From: an uncultured Collinsella sp.
Lineage (GTDB): Bacteria; Actinomycetota; Coriobacteriia; Coriobacteriales; Coriobacteriaceae
Direction of reading: 5' to 3'
Assembly (NCBI GenBank): GCA_958453575.1
Contig: CAUDYH010000100.1
Span: forward strand, 1 to 5,607
Length of the DNA: 5,607 nucleotides
Under the pieces are notes generated by a model, which saw only the letters and a list, made by a program, of their open reading frames with translations, made no database searches and was not told where the DNA came from. The stretch's first letter is position 1. Every line of letters begins with the position of its first letter. This document shows positions 1 to 5,383 of the stretch, piece by piece. The position numbers and the translations under genes were made by a program.

Positions 1-41
1 ATACTATCCGTGGTCGCACGCGCCGCACCCGGCAGTCCGGC

Positions 42-60
42 GAGCGGTACAAAACCGCTC
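42..60. terminator. Short perfect hairpin downstream of the thioredoxin gene, possible terminator
   Basis: GAGCGGT (42-48) and ACCGCTC (54-60) form a perfect 7-bp stem with a 5-base loop, 27 bases past the thioredoxin stop codon. No T-tract follows on either strand, so a Rho-independent terminator is only a possibility. The flanking 1-75 stretch is open in several frames. One plus-strand frame ends at TAA 73-75, and a minus-strand ATG at 62 runs off the window edge without a ribosome site. I cannot say which of these, if any, is coding. Confidence 0.3.
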
Positions 61-87
61 ATGGACGGCGGGTAAGTAACAAGCGTA

Positions 88-408
88 TTACAGATGCTTC
101 TCCAGCAGCGCCTGCAGCCTCGCCTTGGGCAGAGCGCCGACTGAGCGGTCGATCTCCTCGCCGTTCTTAAACACAATCAGCGTGGGGATGCTCATGACGC
201 CATACTTCATGGCCAGGTCCTGGTTGTCGTCGACGTTGCACTTGGCCACAGCCAACTTGCCGGCCAGCTCGTCGGCAACCTCGTCTACGATGGGCGAGAG
301 CGAGCGGCAGGGGCCGCACCACGGGGCCCAAAAATCAACCAGTACGGGCAGGCTATCGTTGACGACAGCGCCGAAGTTCTCGGGGGTAATCTGCTTAATG
401 TCAGCCAT
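88..408 (-). CDS. trxA: Thioredoxin
   Basis: This is a cytosolic thiol-disulfide oxidoreductase of 106 residues, the normal length for a single-domain thioredoxin. It reduces protein disulfides and is itself recycled by thioredoxin reductase. The active site WCGPC is at residues 30-34 (C31, C34), within the usual DFWAPWCGPC context. The buried Asp is D25, and the cis-proline loop SIPT places P75 opposite the active site. C57 is an extra cysteine outside the redox pair. I chose the start at 408 because GGAGGT lies 4 bases upstream and the product then begins just before the first beta strand. Longer in-frame starts at 420 and 492 add a non-conserved tail, and the 420 start overlaps the ribosome site. 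The gene stands alone, divergent from the 545-1120 gene. The family assignment is secure; the symbol trxA is used generically. Confidence 0.97.
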   Translation of the reverse strand: MADIKQITPENFGAVVNDSLPVLVDFWAPWCGPCRSLSPIVDEVADELAGKLAVAKCNVDDNQDLAMKYGVMSIPTLIVFKNGEEIDRSVGALPKARLQALLEKHL

Positions 409-462
409 GGTGACCTCCATAATACGACGCGGCTCGGCCGCGTAAAACTCAGTACGACCGTG

Positions 463-468
463 CTTATA
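463..468 (-). promoter_or_regulatory. Candidate -10 element for the thioredoxin gene
   Basis: On the minus strand TATAAG lies about 55 bases upstream of the thioredoxin ATG, predicting a 5' leader of about 48 bases. No convincing TTGACA-like box sits at the right distance; a TTGCTT is only 14 bases away. The near-palindromic TATATAA at about 507-516 is a second candidate on this strand. Confidence 0.35.
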
Positions 469-510
469 CCCAGCGGCCCGCAAAGCAACCACTCGCGGGC
501 GGCTCTTTTA

Positions 511-516
511 TATAAT
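511..516 (+). promoter_or_regulatory. Perfect TATAAT -10 box for the 545-1120 gene
   Basis: A consensus TATAAT at 511-516 would start transcription near 523, giving a leader of about 22 bases before the ATG at 545. No good -35 box is visible 16-18 bases upstream, so the promoter may depend on the AT-rich stretch TTTTATATAAT in a GC-rich background. This placement argues against translation starting at the in-frame ATG at 515, which overlaps the box. Confidence 0.55.
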
Positions 517-544
517 GGTGGGCACGCAAACGATTGGAGAGCGC

Positions 545-1120
545 ATGCCCACGTCACAAAGCCAGAAAAAAGAAGCCATCGCTCAGGCGACCGAGCAGGA
601 GCTCGCGTCGCTTGCAGATCGCGGTGTGCGTATCGCGGGCAACGCGTGCTCGCCGATTGTGCTGGTCAAAGGCGATTTGGATGAAGCCGAGTGCTCGGGC
701 GGCGAGCTGGCCGCCGGCGCGGATGGCGCCGCGTTGCGCAAGGCGCTCGGTGCCATCGGATATGCCCCCGAGGATTTTTGTGTGCTGGCAAGCGTCGCCG
801 GCGCGGGCGACGGAGCGGTCGCGGCGGGCGAGGCCCTGACGTGCGACCTGTTCCGCGAGGCGCTGGAGACCTTGGACCCCGAGGCGGTGCTGCTGCTGGA
901 CAACAGTGCGGCCGATGTCATGCGCGAGACCTATGCCGATATGCTTGTGGCAATTGATGACTTTGACACCGCCATGCTCAAGCCCGGCCTGGTCGCCCAT
1001 GTGCAGGGGCGCCGCGTGCTGGCGCTCGACGGTTTTGAGGCGGCGCTCACCGACAAGGCCGCCAAGCAGCGCATGTGGGCCTACATTAAGCAGCTGACCC
1101 CGGCGGCTGCACCGCTGTAG
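545..1120 (+). CDS. Uncharacterised 191-residue protein, possibly a degenerate uracil-DNA glycosylase-like fold
   Basis: I do not firmly recognise this protein. It is soluble, Ala/Asp/Glu-rich, and has no signal peptide or membrane segment. The start at 545 is chosen because GGAGA (536-540) sits just upstream; an earlier in-frame ATG at 515 overlaps the TATAAT box. The order of segments recalls the uracil-DNA glycosylase superfamily: a strand SPIVLVKGD at 36-44 where motif A would be, a helix GAALRKALGAIGY at 61-73, then LFREALETLDPEAVLLLDNSAA at 102-123, resembling the family's 'helix-leading-to-Pro-x-hydrophobic strand'. The C-terminal helix KQRMWAYIKQL is at 174-184. The catalytic motif A (GEAPG-like) and the C-terminal HPS motif are absent, and its cysteines (35, 50, 79, 100) do not match an iron-sulfur pattern. 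If the fold is right, it is probably not an active glycosylase. That the gene is real is well supported by codon use, promoter and ribosome site; its function is unknown. Confidence 0.8.
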   Translation: MPTSQSQKKEAIAQATEQELASLADRGVRIAGNACSPIVLVKGDLDEAECSGGELAAGADGAALRKALGAIGYAPEDFCVLASVAGAGDGAVAAGEALTCDLFREALETLDPEAVLLLDNSAADVMRETYADMLVAIDDFDTAMLKPGLVAHVQGRRVLALDGFEAALTDKAAKQRMWAYIKQLTPAAAPL

Positions 1121-1137
1121 CGAGGTTGGCGGCAGCC
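1105..1137. terminator. Weak nested stem between convergent gene ends
   Basis: GGCTGC (1105-1110) and GCAGCC (1132-1137) can pair around a smaller CGCT-GT-AGCG stem that spans the stop codon of the plus-strand gene. The two convergent genes end only 18 bases apart. There is no T-tract, so a shared bidirectional terminator is only a guess. Confidence 0.2.
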
Positions 1138-1138
1138 C

Positions 1139-2293
1139 CTACATCACGGCGCGCAGCTCAAACCGGTCGCCGTTAATGCGGAACTGGCAGTTGCCGTTCA
1201 TGCGCTCGACGGCAAGCATAATGCTCTTGGTGCCAAAGCCGTGCCCAGTGTGCTGAGCCACGGGCATGCCGTCGACCATGTGCGGCGCACGGCCAAACGT
1301 GTTGGAAACCAGCAATAGAAGCTGACCGTCTTCGTAGCGAAGGTCCAGGTCGACAAACCGCTTGCCTTCGGGGGCGGCGCTCGCCGCGGCGATGGCATTG
1401 TCCAGGGCGTTCGATACCACACTGAATAGATCGACATCGCCCACGTGGACGGTTTCGGGCACGGCGGCGTGCAGGTCGGCGGTGATGCCGTGCGCGTTGA
1501 TGTCCGCGGAAAGCGACGAGAGCGCAATGTTGACCGTTTCGTTGGCGCAGTAGCGGCGCACGGCGGTGCGGTCGTTGGTCTCGCAGAGCGCGTCGATGCG
1601 CTCGAGTGCCTCATCGGTGTGACCCTCTTCGATCAGGGCCGCTAGACCGCGCAGGTAGTGGCGCATGTCGTGACGGAGAACCGAGAGCTCGCGTCCGGAC
1701 TGGCGCCAGGCTTCGAGCTCTTTGATGGCCGCGCTGTCGCGGGTCGCGAGCATCCAGCGCTCGCGCTCGGCGATTTCCTTTGCCTCGTATTCGCGAAGGT
1801 AGACGGCAAGAAACATAAGGTAGAACGCGCAGAGGGCGAACGCCAAAAACTCAACGGTTACTACCGAGCCCGAGTGGAAGAGCGTGGTATAGACGTTGGT
1901 GGCGTAGTCGAAGATGTAGTAGACGAGCGGCAGGATGAGCAGAATCTCCAACTCGGTGGGGCTTTTGGCCGCCAGGCGCGGACCGATGTCTCTGGCCCAA
2001 TGCAGCAAGATCGCAAAGACGCCGAGCGTCGTGATGATGCGCGCCGCGTAATATGCGATTTGCGAATCGGTGGCAGCGAATGCGGCGATGCCCATCCAGT
2101 TGCTAAACTGGCAGCTCAGGTAGGCGCTGGTAACGCCCAGGATGGCGAGCAGCGGACTCAGGCGATAGCGTACGCACAGGTAGACGACAAGCGGCAGATG
2201 CACGACGAGTGGATAGGCCTGTCGGGCGAAAAGCTCGCCGCCGACGGCATTGGCGAGGCCGAATGCGCATCCGGTTACGGCGCCGACCCCCAC
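1139..2293 (-). CDS. Orphan sensor histidine kinase, AgrC/ComD-like (HPK10) with GHKL ATPase domain
   Basis: This is a membrane sensor kinase that would autophosphorylate a histidine and pass the phosphate to a response regulator, typically of the LytTR class in this family. Numbered from the GTG at 2293 (384 residues), hydrophobic segments lie at about 2-18, 26-43, 46-62, 78-98, 114-136 and 145-166. A linker helix (167-205) leads to the phosphoacceptor in LRHDMRHYL (H208). The ATPase domain follows: N-box NALDNA (295-300), then GHGFGTKSI (350-358) as the ATP-lid glycine box. The start is uncertain. Codons upstream of the GTG look non-coding (AGA, CGA, CGG, ATA), and GGTGG precedes the GTG by 6 bases. 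A longer frame runs to 2593, but it lies antisense to the next gene and is hydrophilic and Ser/Arg-rich. No response regulator or peptide gene is adjacent. The N-terminus may be truncated. Confidence 0.85.
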   Translation of the reverse strand: MGVGAVTGCAFGLANAVGGELFARQAYPLVVHLPLVVYLCVRYRLSPLLAILGVTSAYLSCQFSNWMGIAAFAATDSQIAYYAARIITTLGVFAILLHWARDIGPRLAAKSPTELEILLILPLVYYIFDYATNVYTTLFHSGSVVTVEFLAFALCAFYLMFLAVYLREYEAKEIAERERWMLATRDSAAIKELEAWRQSGRELSVLRHDMRHYLRGLAALIEEGHTDEALERIDALCETNDRTAVRRYCANETVNIALSSLSADINAHGITADLHAAVPETVHVGDVDLFSVVSNALDNAIAAASAAPEGKRFVDLDLRYEDGQLLLLVSNTFGRAPHMVDGMPVAQHTGHGFGTKSIMLAVERMNGNCQFRINGDRFELRAVM

Positions 2294-2352
2294 CAGCTTC
2301 CACCGTATGCCGAAAACACCCGGACGATGCCGTGCAGATCGCTTCGCTCTGC

Positions 2353-2358
2353 TATAGT
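2353..2358. promoter_or_regulatory. Palindromic CTATAG core, possible shared -10 region for divergent genes
   Basis: GCTATAGTC reads as TATAGT on the plus strand and TATAGC on the minus strand, in the roughly 100-bp gap between the kinase gene and the membrane-protein gene. On the minus strand TAGAAA sits 17 bases upstream, a 4/6 match to a -35 box. On the plus strand no -35 is evident. Both would give leaders of 30-50 bases. Confidence 0.35.
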
Positions 2359-2396
2359 CTCCCAAATTCACGTTTTCTATTGGGATGGTGGTTAAT

Positions 2397-3503
2397 ATGG
2401 GCGACATACTCGAATCGTTCCTGCGCGTGGCGATGGTGGTGTTCATCGTCGGTCCGCTCACTGCATGGGTCGCCCGTCGCGGCGCGCGCGAGCGCAGTGA
2501 GGCGACGGACAGCCTCGATCGCTTCACGGTGCGCATGCCCGCTGCCATTCGCACGATCATCGCCTGCTGCGCCGTCGCGTTCGAACTGCTCATGCTGGGT
2601 GTCTACGTCTGGCAGGGCGTCTCGTTGGGCGAGTGGGACCACGAACTTGTGTGGTTCGGTCACGCCATGGCGCTCGCGGGCATGGCCATCTGGGCCCTGC
2701 TGAGCATCCCGCGCATCGACGTGGACGGTGAGCGAATTCTCTCGCGTAACGCCTTCGGCATCCGCAAGGAGACGACGTTTGGCAACATCACCCGTGCAAC
2801 GCTTCACACGCAGATGATGAGGATCGACCTGTTCGAGGGCGACCGGAAGTTCTGCTCGATAAGCCTCGAGGGGGTGTGCTCGCTCAACCTCCTCGCCCGT
2901 CTGGAGGAAGAGGGCATCGAGGTCTCGGACGCTGTTGACGGCCCGATGACCAAGGCGGGTCTGTGTTGGTCTGCCATCAAGCCGTTGACGATTGTTTTCA
3001 ACGGTATGGCGCTCGTCTTCTCGCTCGTGATCGCCTTCATGGCTGTTTTCACCGACGCCGGTGCTCGTCTGCTCCTGCTCGTCCCATGCCTCTTCCTGTT
3101 CATAGGGGGACTCCTGCCTCTGCTCATGCTCAGCATGCCCGCCCGTGGTATCTACGAGATCGGCAGACAGGAGCGCGAACTCGGTTTCTCCTTCGCCGAG
3201 GAGATGGCGAGCCGAGGTGCCACGGGCACCTCGCTTGTCGACGACGATTGGTTCATCGAGATCAGCAACGCCCGCGTCGTGGCGTTCCGCCGCGATTATC
3301 TCAAGAAGGTCACGGCGCACGAGGATAGCGAGAGCGGCGACCGTTGCACGGTGACCACGAAAGGCGGTCGCAAAATCAAGGTGTACGCAGCGGGCAGCAC
3401 GCTCGAGGACCTGCGCTCGTGGTTCAAACAGGGTGCCAAGGCCAGAAGCACGCTCGACCGTGCAGAGGACGTGCTCGAGACGACGTCTGATTGGGTTGTC
3501 TGA
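2397..3503 (+). CDS. Five-helix membrane protein with two PH-like soluble segments, 3' end set by an IS
   Basis: I do not recognise a named family. The 368-residue product has hydrophobic segments at about 5-25, 50-72, 84-104, 196-218 and 224-246. Between helices 3 and 4 is a beta-rich segment, PRIDVDGERILSRNAFG at 105-121 then KETTFGNITRA and MRIDLFEGDRKFCSISLEG. This alternation of strands resembles bacterial PH-like domains that follow paired helices. A second such segment follows helix 5: WFIEISNARVVAFRR (285-299), VTAHED, CTVTTKGGRKIKVYA (317-331), and a closing helix TLEDLRSWFKQG (335-346). The start at 2397 is preceded by GGTGG with a 5-base spacer; the in-frame ATG at 2385 has no ribosome site. 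The stop codon TGA (3501-3503) is the first three bases of the IS left inverted repeat, so the original C-terminus is probably lost. Because the second beta-rich segment and its closing helix look complete, the protein may still fold. Its function is unknown. Confidence 0.85.
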   Translation: MGDILESFLRVAMVVFIVGPLTAWVARRGARERSEATDSLDRFTVRMPAAIRTIIACCAVAFELLMLGVYVWQGVSLGEWDHELVWFGHAMALAGMAIWALLSIPRIDVDGERILSRNAFGIRKETTFGNITRATLHTQMMRIDLFEGDRKFCSISLEGVCSLNLLARLEEEGIEVSDAVDGPMTKAGLCWSAIKPLTIVFNGMALVFSLVIAFMAVFTDAGARLLLLVPCLFLFIGGLLPLLMLSMPARGIYEIGRQERELGFSFAEEMASRGATGTSLVDDDWFIEISNARVVAFRRDYLKKVTAHEDSESGDRCTVTTKGGRKIKVYAAGSTLEDLRSWFKQGAKARSTLDRAEDVLETTSDWVV

Positions 3504-3536
3504 CCTGTATCGTCTTTTCGGACACGCATGCTAGAG
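3501..3536 (+). repeat. Left terminal inverted repeat of the IS3-family element
   Basis: It matches the reverse complement of 4770-4805 at 29 of 36 positions. The mismatches are at repeat positions 9, 12-15, 29 and 33. Its first codon-sized triplet serves as the stop of the upstream membrane-protein gene. TATCGT at 3508-3513 is the candidate -10 box of the circle-junction promoter. Confidence 0.92.
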
Positions 3537-3585
3537 GCCCAATCCTTTAGAATGCATTCATCGACGACCGAGAGGACGGTATGCT

Positions 3586-3870
3586 ATGTCCAACCCAGCC
3601 GCCAAGTACACCGACGAGTTCAGGCGCGAGACCGCCGACTACATCATCTCGACGGGCAGGCCGATAACGGAATGCTGCGCAGAACTGGGCCTGAATTCCA
3701 AGACCGTGAACAAGTGGGTGCAGAGCCGCCGGCGCGAGCTTGCCGGCGGGCCCGACCCCAAGGCCGAGGACCGCGAGCTTCGCGAGGCGAAAAGGCGCAT
3801 ACGCGAGCTCGAGATGGAGAACGCCTTCTTGAAAAAAGCCGCGGCCTTCTTCGCCAAAAGCCAGGCGTAG
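3586..3870 (+). CDS. IS3-family OrfA, helix-turn-helix transposase subunit
   Basis: The 94-residue DNA-binding part of the transposase recognises the terminal repeats. The opening KYTDEFRRETADYI (7-20) and the helix-turn-helix over about 25-50 (ITECCAELGLNSKTVNKWVQ) are typical of the IS3/IS911 OrfA fold. Residues 62-88 form a coiled coil or leucine zipper for multimerisation, ending FLKKAAAFFAKSQ. AGAGGA lies 9 bases before the ATG at 3586; another ATG at 3581 is out of frame. The gene ends at TAG 3868-3870, just before orfB. An A6 tract at 3832-3837 near the end is the likely slippage site for making the OrfAB fusion transposase. Confidence 0.93.
   Translation: MSNPAAKYTDEFRRETADYIISTGRPITECCAELGLNSKTVNKWVQSRRRELAGGPDPKAEDRELREAKRRIRELEMENAFLKKAAAFFAKSQA
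3832..3838 (+). promoter_or_regulatory. A6G slippage site for -1 frameshifting, OrfA to OrfB
   Basis: The orfA codons TTG AAA AAA GCC contain six A's followed by G. A -1 slip here moves ribosomes into the orfB frame, giving ...FLKK then SRGLLRQKPGVAACYRMML..., a fusion of about 393 residues. The phase is AAA-AAA-G rather than the textbook A-AAA-AAG, so slippage would need P-site re-pairing, a G-U pair after tandem slip, or transcriptional slippage. Confidence 0.7.
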
Positions 3871-3884
3871 CCGCATGCTACCGG

Positions 3885-4766
3885 ATGATGTTGGCGGAGA
3901 AGGCCGAATTCCCGGTGAAAATGATGGCCCGCGTGCTCGGCGTGAGCCGATCGGGCTTCTACTCGTGGCTCTCCAACGGCTGCCCGCGAGAAGACTGGTC
4001 GGCCGAGCGCGAGGCGGTCCGGCGCGTGTGGCTGGAGTCGGACCGCAGGTTCGGCTTCCGGTTCGTGAAATGCTTCCTGCCCGGCGAGTTCTCCGGATTG
4101 ACCCTGTACAGGGTGCGCAAGCTGATGCGCGAGCTGGGAATACGCGGCTGCACGCCCAACGCCAGGAAGCGCACCACCATCCCCGACCCGAAGGCCAGGC
4201 CCCGGCCCGACCTGGTGCGCCGCGACTTCACCAGTCCCGTTCCAACCTGCAAGCTCGTGGGCGACATCACCTACCTGCGCACCGGCGAGGGATGGCTGTA
4301 CCTGTCGACGGTCATCGACCTCAACACCCGCATGGTGGTGGGCTGGTCGCTCTCCGAGCGCATGACCGCCGACATCGTGGTTTCGGCGCTGGCGTCGGCC
4401 AAATCGCGCGGCTACGTGGCCGGCAACGCGATATTCCACGCCGACCGCGGCGCCCAGTACACCAGCAGGCTTCTGGCCGAATGGGCGCGCGACAACGACG
4501 TGCGGCTGTCCTGCAGCCGCGCCGGCAACTGCCACGACAACGCGGTGGCCGAGTCGTTCCTCGCCATGCTGAAGAACGAGATGTACTACAGGCGCAGCTT
4601 CCCGACCAGGGATTCCGCCAAGCACGCGGTGGTCGAGTTCATCGAGGCGTACTACAACCGCCGAAGGCCCCGCTCGACGATCGGCTACAAGGTGCCGGCC
4701 GAGGCCATGGCGGCCTTCTTCGAGAGAACCGAGCCCAAGCTCGAGGCCATGCCTATGGCCGCTTGA
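3885..4766 (+). CDS. IS3-family OrfB, DDE transposase catalytic subunit
   Basis: This carries the rve-type RNase H-fold integrase core that cuts and joins the IS ends. Numbered from the ATG at 3885 (293 residues), VKMMARVLGVSRSGFYSWL (11-29) is the usual OrfB opening and the HTH_21-like segment lies near 42-95. The catalytic triad is D127 (in GDITYL), D187 (in HADRGAQYTS) and E223 (in NAVAESFLAMLKNE). The D-E gap of 35 residues is the IS3 signature. The C-terminal YNRRRPRSTIGYKVPAEA (257-274) is also typical. The frame is open well upstream, because in vivo the product is mainly made as OrfAB by -1 frameshifting from 3586; the ATG at 3885 marks where OrfB would start on its own. I see no disabling change. 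Confidence 0.94.
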   Translation: MMLAEKAEFPVKMMARVLGVSRSGFYSWLSNGCPREDWSAEREAVRRVWLESDRRFGFRFVKCFLPGEFSGLTLYRVRKLMRELGIRGCTPNARKRTTIPDPKARPRPDLVRRDFTSPVPTCKLVGDITYLRTGEGWLYLSTVIDLNTRMVVGWSLSERMTADIVVSALASAKSRGYVAGNAIFHADRGAQYTSRLLAEWARDNDVRLSCSRAGNCHDNAVAESFLAMLKNEMYYRRSFPTRDSAKHAVVEFIEAYYNRRRPRSTIGYKVPAEAMAAFFERTEPKLEAMPMAA

Positions 4767-4779
4767 TTTCTCGAGCTTG
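4736..4779 (+). repeat. Nested hairpin over the orfB stop codon
   Basis: CAAGCTCGAG (4736-4745) pairs perfectly with CTCGAGCTTG (4770-4779). Inside it GGCCAT (4745-4750) can pair with ATGGCC (4755-4760), with g4745 shared between the two stems. The outer right arm is also the inner edge of the right terminal repeat. No T-tract follows. It could end or stabilise the transposase mRNA, but that is inference. Confidence 0.5.
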
Positions 4780-4805
4780 CGTGTCCGAAATCTTGACACA
4801 GGTCA
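4770..4805 (-). repeat. Right terminal inverted repeat of the IS3-family element
   Basis: It pairs with 3501-3536 at 29 of 36 positions and ends GGTCA. It contains a consensus TTGACA (4793-4798) pointing outward. No -10 box sits 16-18 bases beyond in the present flank (ATGCCA at that place), so it is unlikely to drive the neighbouring DNA here. Confidence 0.92.
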
Positions 4806-5202
4806 GAAGGCCTCGATGCCAGCGCTGCGCCGATATGGGGCAGCGGCCCCCCCCGTTGGCCGCCATGGCCCTGACTTCCGAGCGTATGCTGGCGCCGCTC
4901 GTCTTAAGACGTCGACCTCCATCCGGAGCCTGCGGTTCTCGCGCTCGGGCTCCAGGATCCGGTTCTACTCGGGCGTGCGGTTGTCGGCGGCGCGCGGCGA
5001 GCCGGTCTCGTTTATCGACTTGACCCGCCTCTCCACGGTGCTCTTGTCGAGGTCGCACTCGTCCATGGCCTCGCGCCTGGGCTTTCCGGCGTTGTGGAGA
5101 TCGACTATCTTCCTCTTGAACTCGTCGGTGAAATGCCTCGGTCTGGGGCCGGTCGAGGCCGAGCCCCCGGTCCGGCTGGGGTAGCATGTCGCTGCGGACC
5201 AT
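4806..5202 (-). pseudogene. Broken OrfA plus start of OrfB of an IS3-family transposase
   Basis: Translation would start at ATG 5202, with GAGAGGA 6 bases upstream, giving MVRSDMLPQP. The five-base G run (5164-5168) then shifts the frame. Dropping one G restores a clear OrfA: RHFTDEFKRKIVDLHNAGK, then a helix-turn-helix with DECDLDKSTVERRVKSI, then RENRRLRMEVDVLRRAAP. Codon 79 of the repaired frame is amber TAG (4965-4967), where the context (PE*NRIL) suggests an original GAG. Further on, in the other frame, AMAANGGGRCPISAQR reads like the start of an OrfB, interrupted at 4806 by the intact IS. An eight-base G run (4847-4854) lies in this segment and may add another frameshift. Three separate lesions make this a dead element. 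Confidence 0.82.
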
Positions 5203-5223
5203 TGTCTTTCCTCTCGTTGAATA

Positions 5224-5247
5224 TCTAGGCGCTGACGATTCTAGGCG
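5224..5247. repeat. Short direct repeat TCTAGGCG upstream of the broken orfA
   Basis: TCTAGGCG occurs at 5224-5231 and again at 5240-5247, a 16-base period, just upstream of the ribosome site of the decayed orfA. It might be part of the IS leader or end structure. It is short enough to be chance. Confidence 0.35.
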
Positions 5248-5293
5248 ATGGCCCTCTCTTGCTGCTTACACCTCGATTGTGCTCGCTACCCCC

Positions 5294-5328
5294 AGCGGGC
5301 CCGGATCGAGCGATTCGGACCCGCTTTT
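5294..5328 (+). terminator. Strong hairpin with TTTT, candidate intrinsic terminator
   Basis: AGCGGG (5294-5299) pairs with CCCGCT (5320-5325). After one C/A mismatch, CCGGATCG pairs with CGATTCGG, including one G-T pair. About 14 of 15 positions pair, around a GAGC-type loop near 5308-5311. Four T's (5325-5328) follow on the plus strand, and CCCC/GGGG outside them (about 5290-5293 and 5329-5332) can extend the stem with a TTT bulge. No intact plus-strand gene now ends here. It may be left over from a gene whose 3' end was deleted, or belong to a repeat. Confidence 0.5.
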
Positions 5329-5347
5329 GGGGCCTGCCGGAAACCCG

Positions 5348-5383
5348 GTGGTCAAAAAGGGCCAAATATGAGTACTGTTACCA
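5348..5383 (+). repeat. Left arm of the foldback element
   Basis: It begins GTGGTCAAAAAGGGCC and includes the palindrome AGTACT. Its A5 run (5354-5358) lies opposite the T5 run of the right arm. On the minus strand this arm therefore ends a hairpin followed by T5. Confidence 0.8.

Larger units (their letters stand above)
3501..4805 (+). mobile_element. Complete IS3-family insertion sequence, 1305 bp
   Basis: The ends are 36-bp terminal inverted repeats, 3501-3536 and 4770-4805, matching at 29 of 36 positions. They begin TGACCTGT and share the block TTTCGGACACGCA. The element starts TG and ends CA, as is usual for IS3. It encodes orfA and orfB in -1 phase, as expected. No direct repeat flanks it: TGTC lies to the left and GAAG to the right. 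TTGACA in the right repeat and TATCGT in the left repeat would form a junction promoter in the circular transposition intermediate. The transposase looks intact, so the element may be active. Confidence 0.93.
4806..5270 (-). mobile_element. Truncated, decayed second IS3-family element
   Basis: The stretch carries, on the minus strand, a ribosome site, a broken orfA and the first residues of an orfB, then stops exactly at the right end of the intact IS. The outer left end is not certain. TGTAAGC reading inward from 5270 is a plausible terminus because it starts with TG and leaves a 68-base leader, similar to the 85 bases in the intact element. The partner repeat has been lost, so this boundary cannot be checked from the window. 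Confidence 0.65.

Noticed and set aside
1658..2395. 245-codon plus-strand frame
   Set aside because: Shadow of the kinase gene, whose transmembrane and catalytic motifs fix the true strand.
2294..2593. N-terminal extension of the kinase to 484 residues
   Set aside because: Most of it is antisense to the divergent gene, Ser/Arg-rich, and lacks a ribosome site at the far ATG.
2352..3320. 322-codon open frame on the minus strand
   Set aside because: It is antisense to the membrane-protein gene. Its product is a His/Arg/Glu-rich shadow with no recognisable domain, and the plus frame has clear membrane helices.
3639..4799. 386-codon minus-strand frame across the IS
   Set aside because: Antisense shadow of orfA/orfB; His/Gly/Val-rich with no domain.
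3496..4810. Target-site duplication around the intact IS
   Set aside because: I tried ends at 3501/4805 and 3499/4807 (the latter extends the repeat by TC). Neither gives matching 3-5 bp flanks.
4793..4821. Outward promoter from the IS right end driving rightward transcription
   Set aside because: TTGACA is present, but the base block 17 positions downstream is ATGCCA, not a -10 box.
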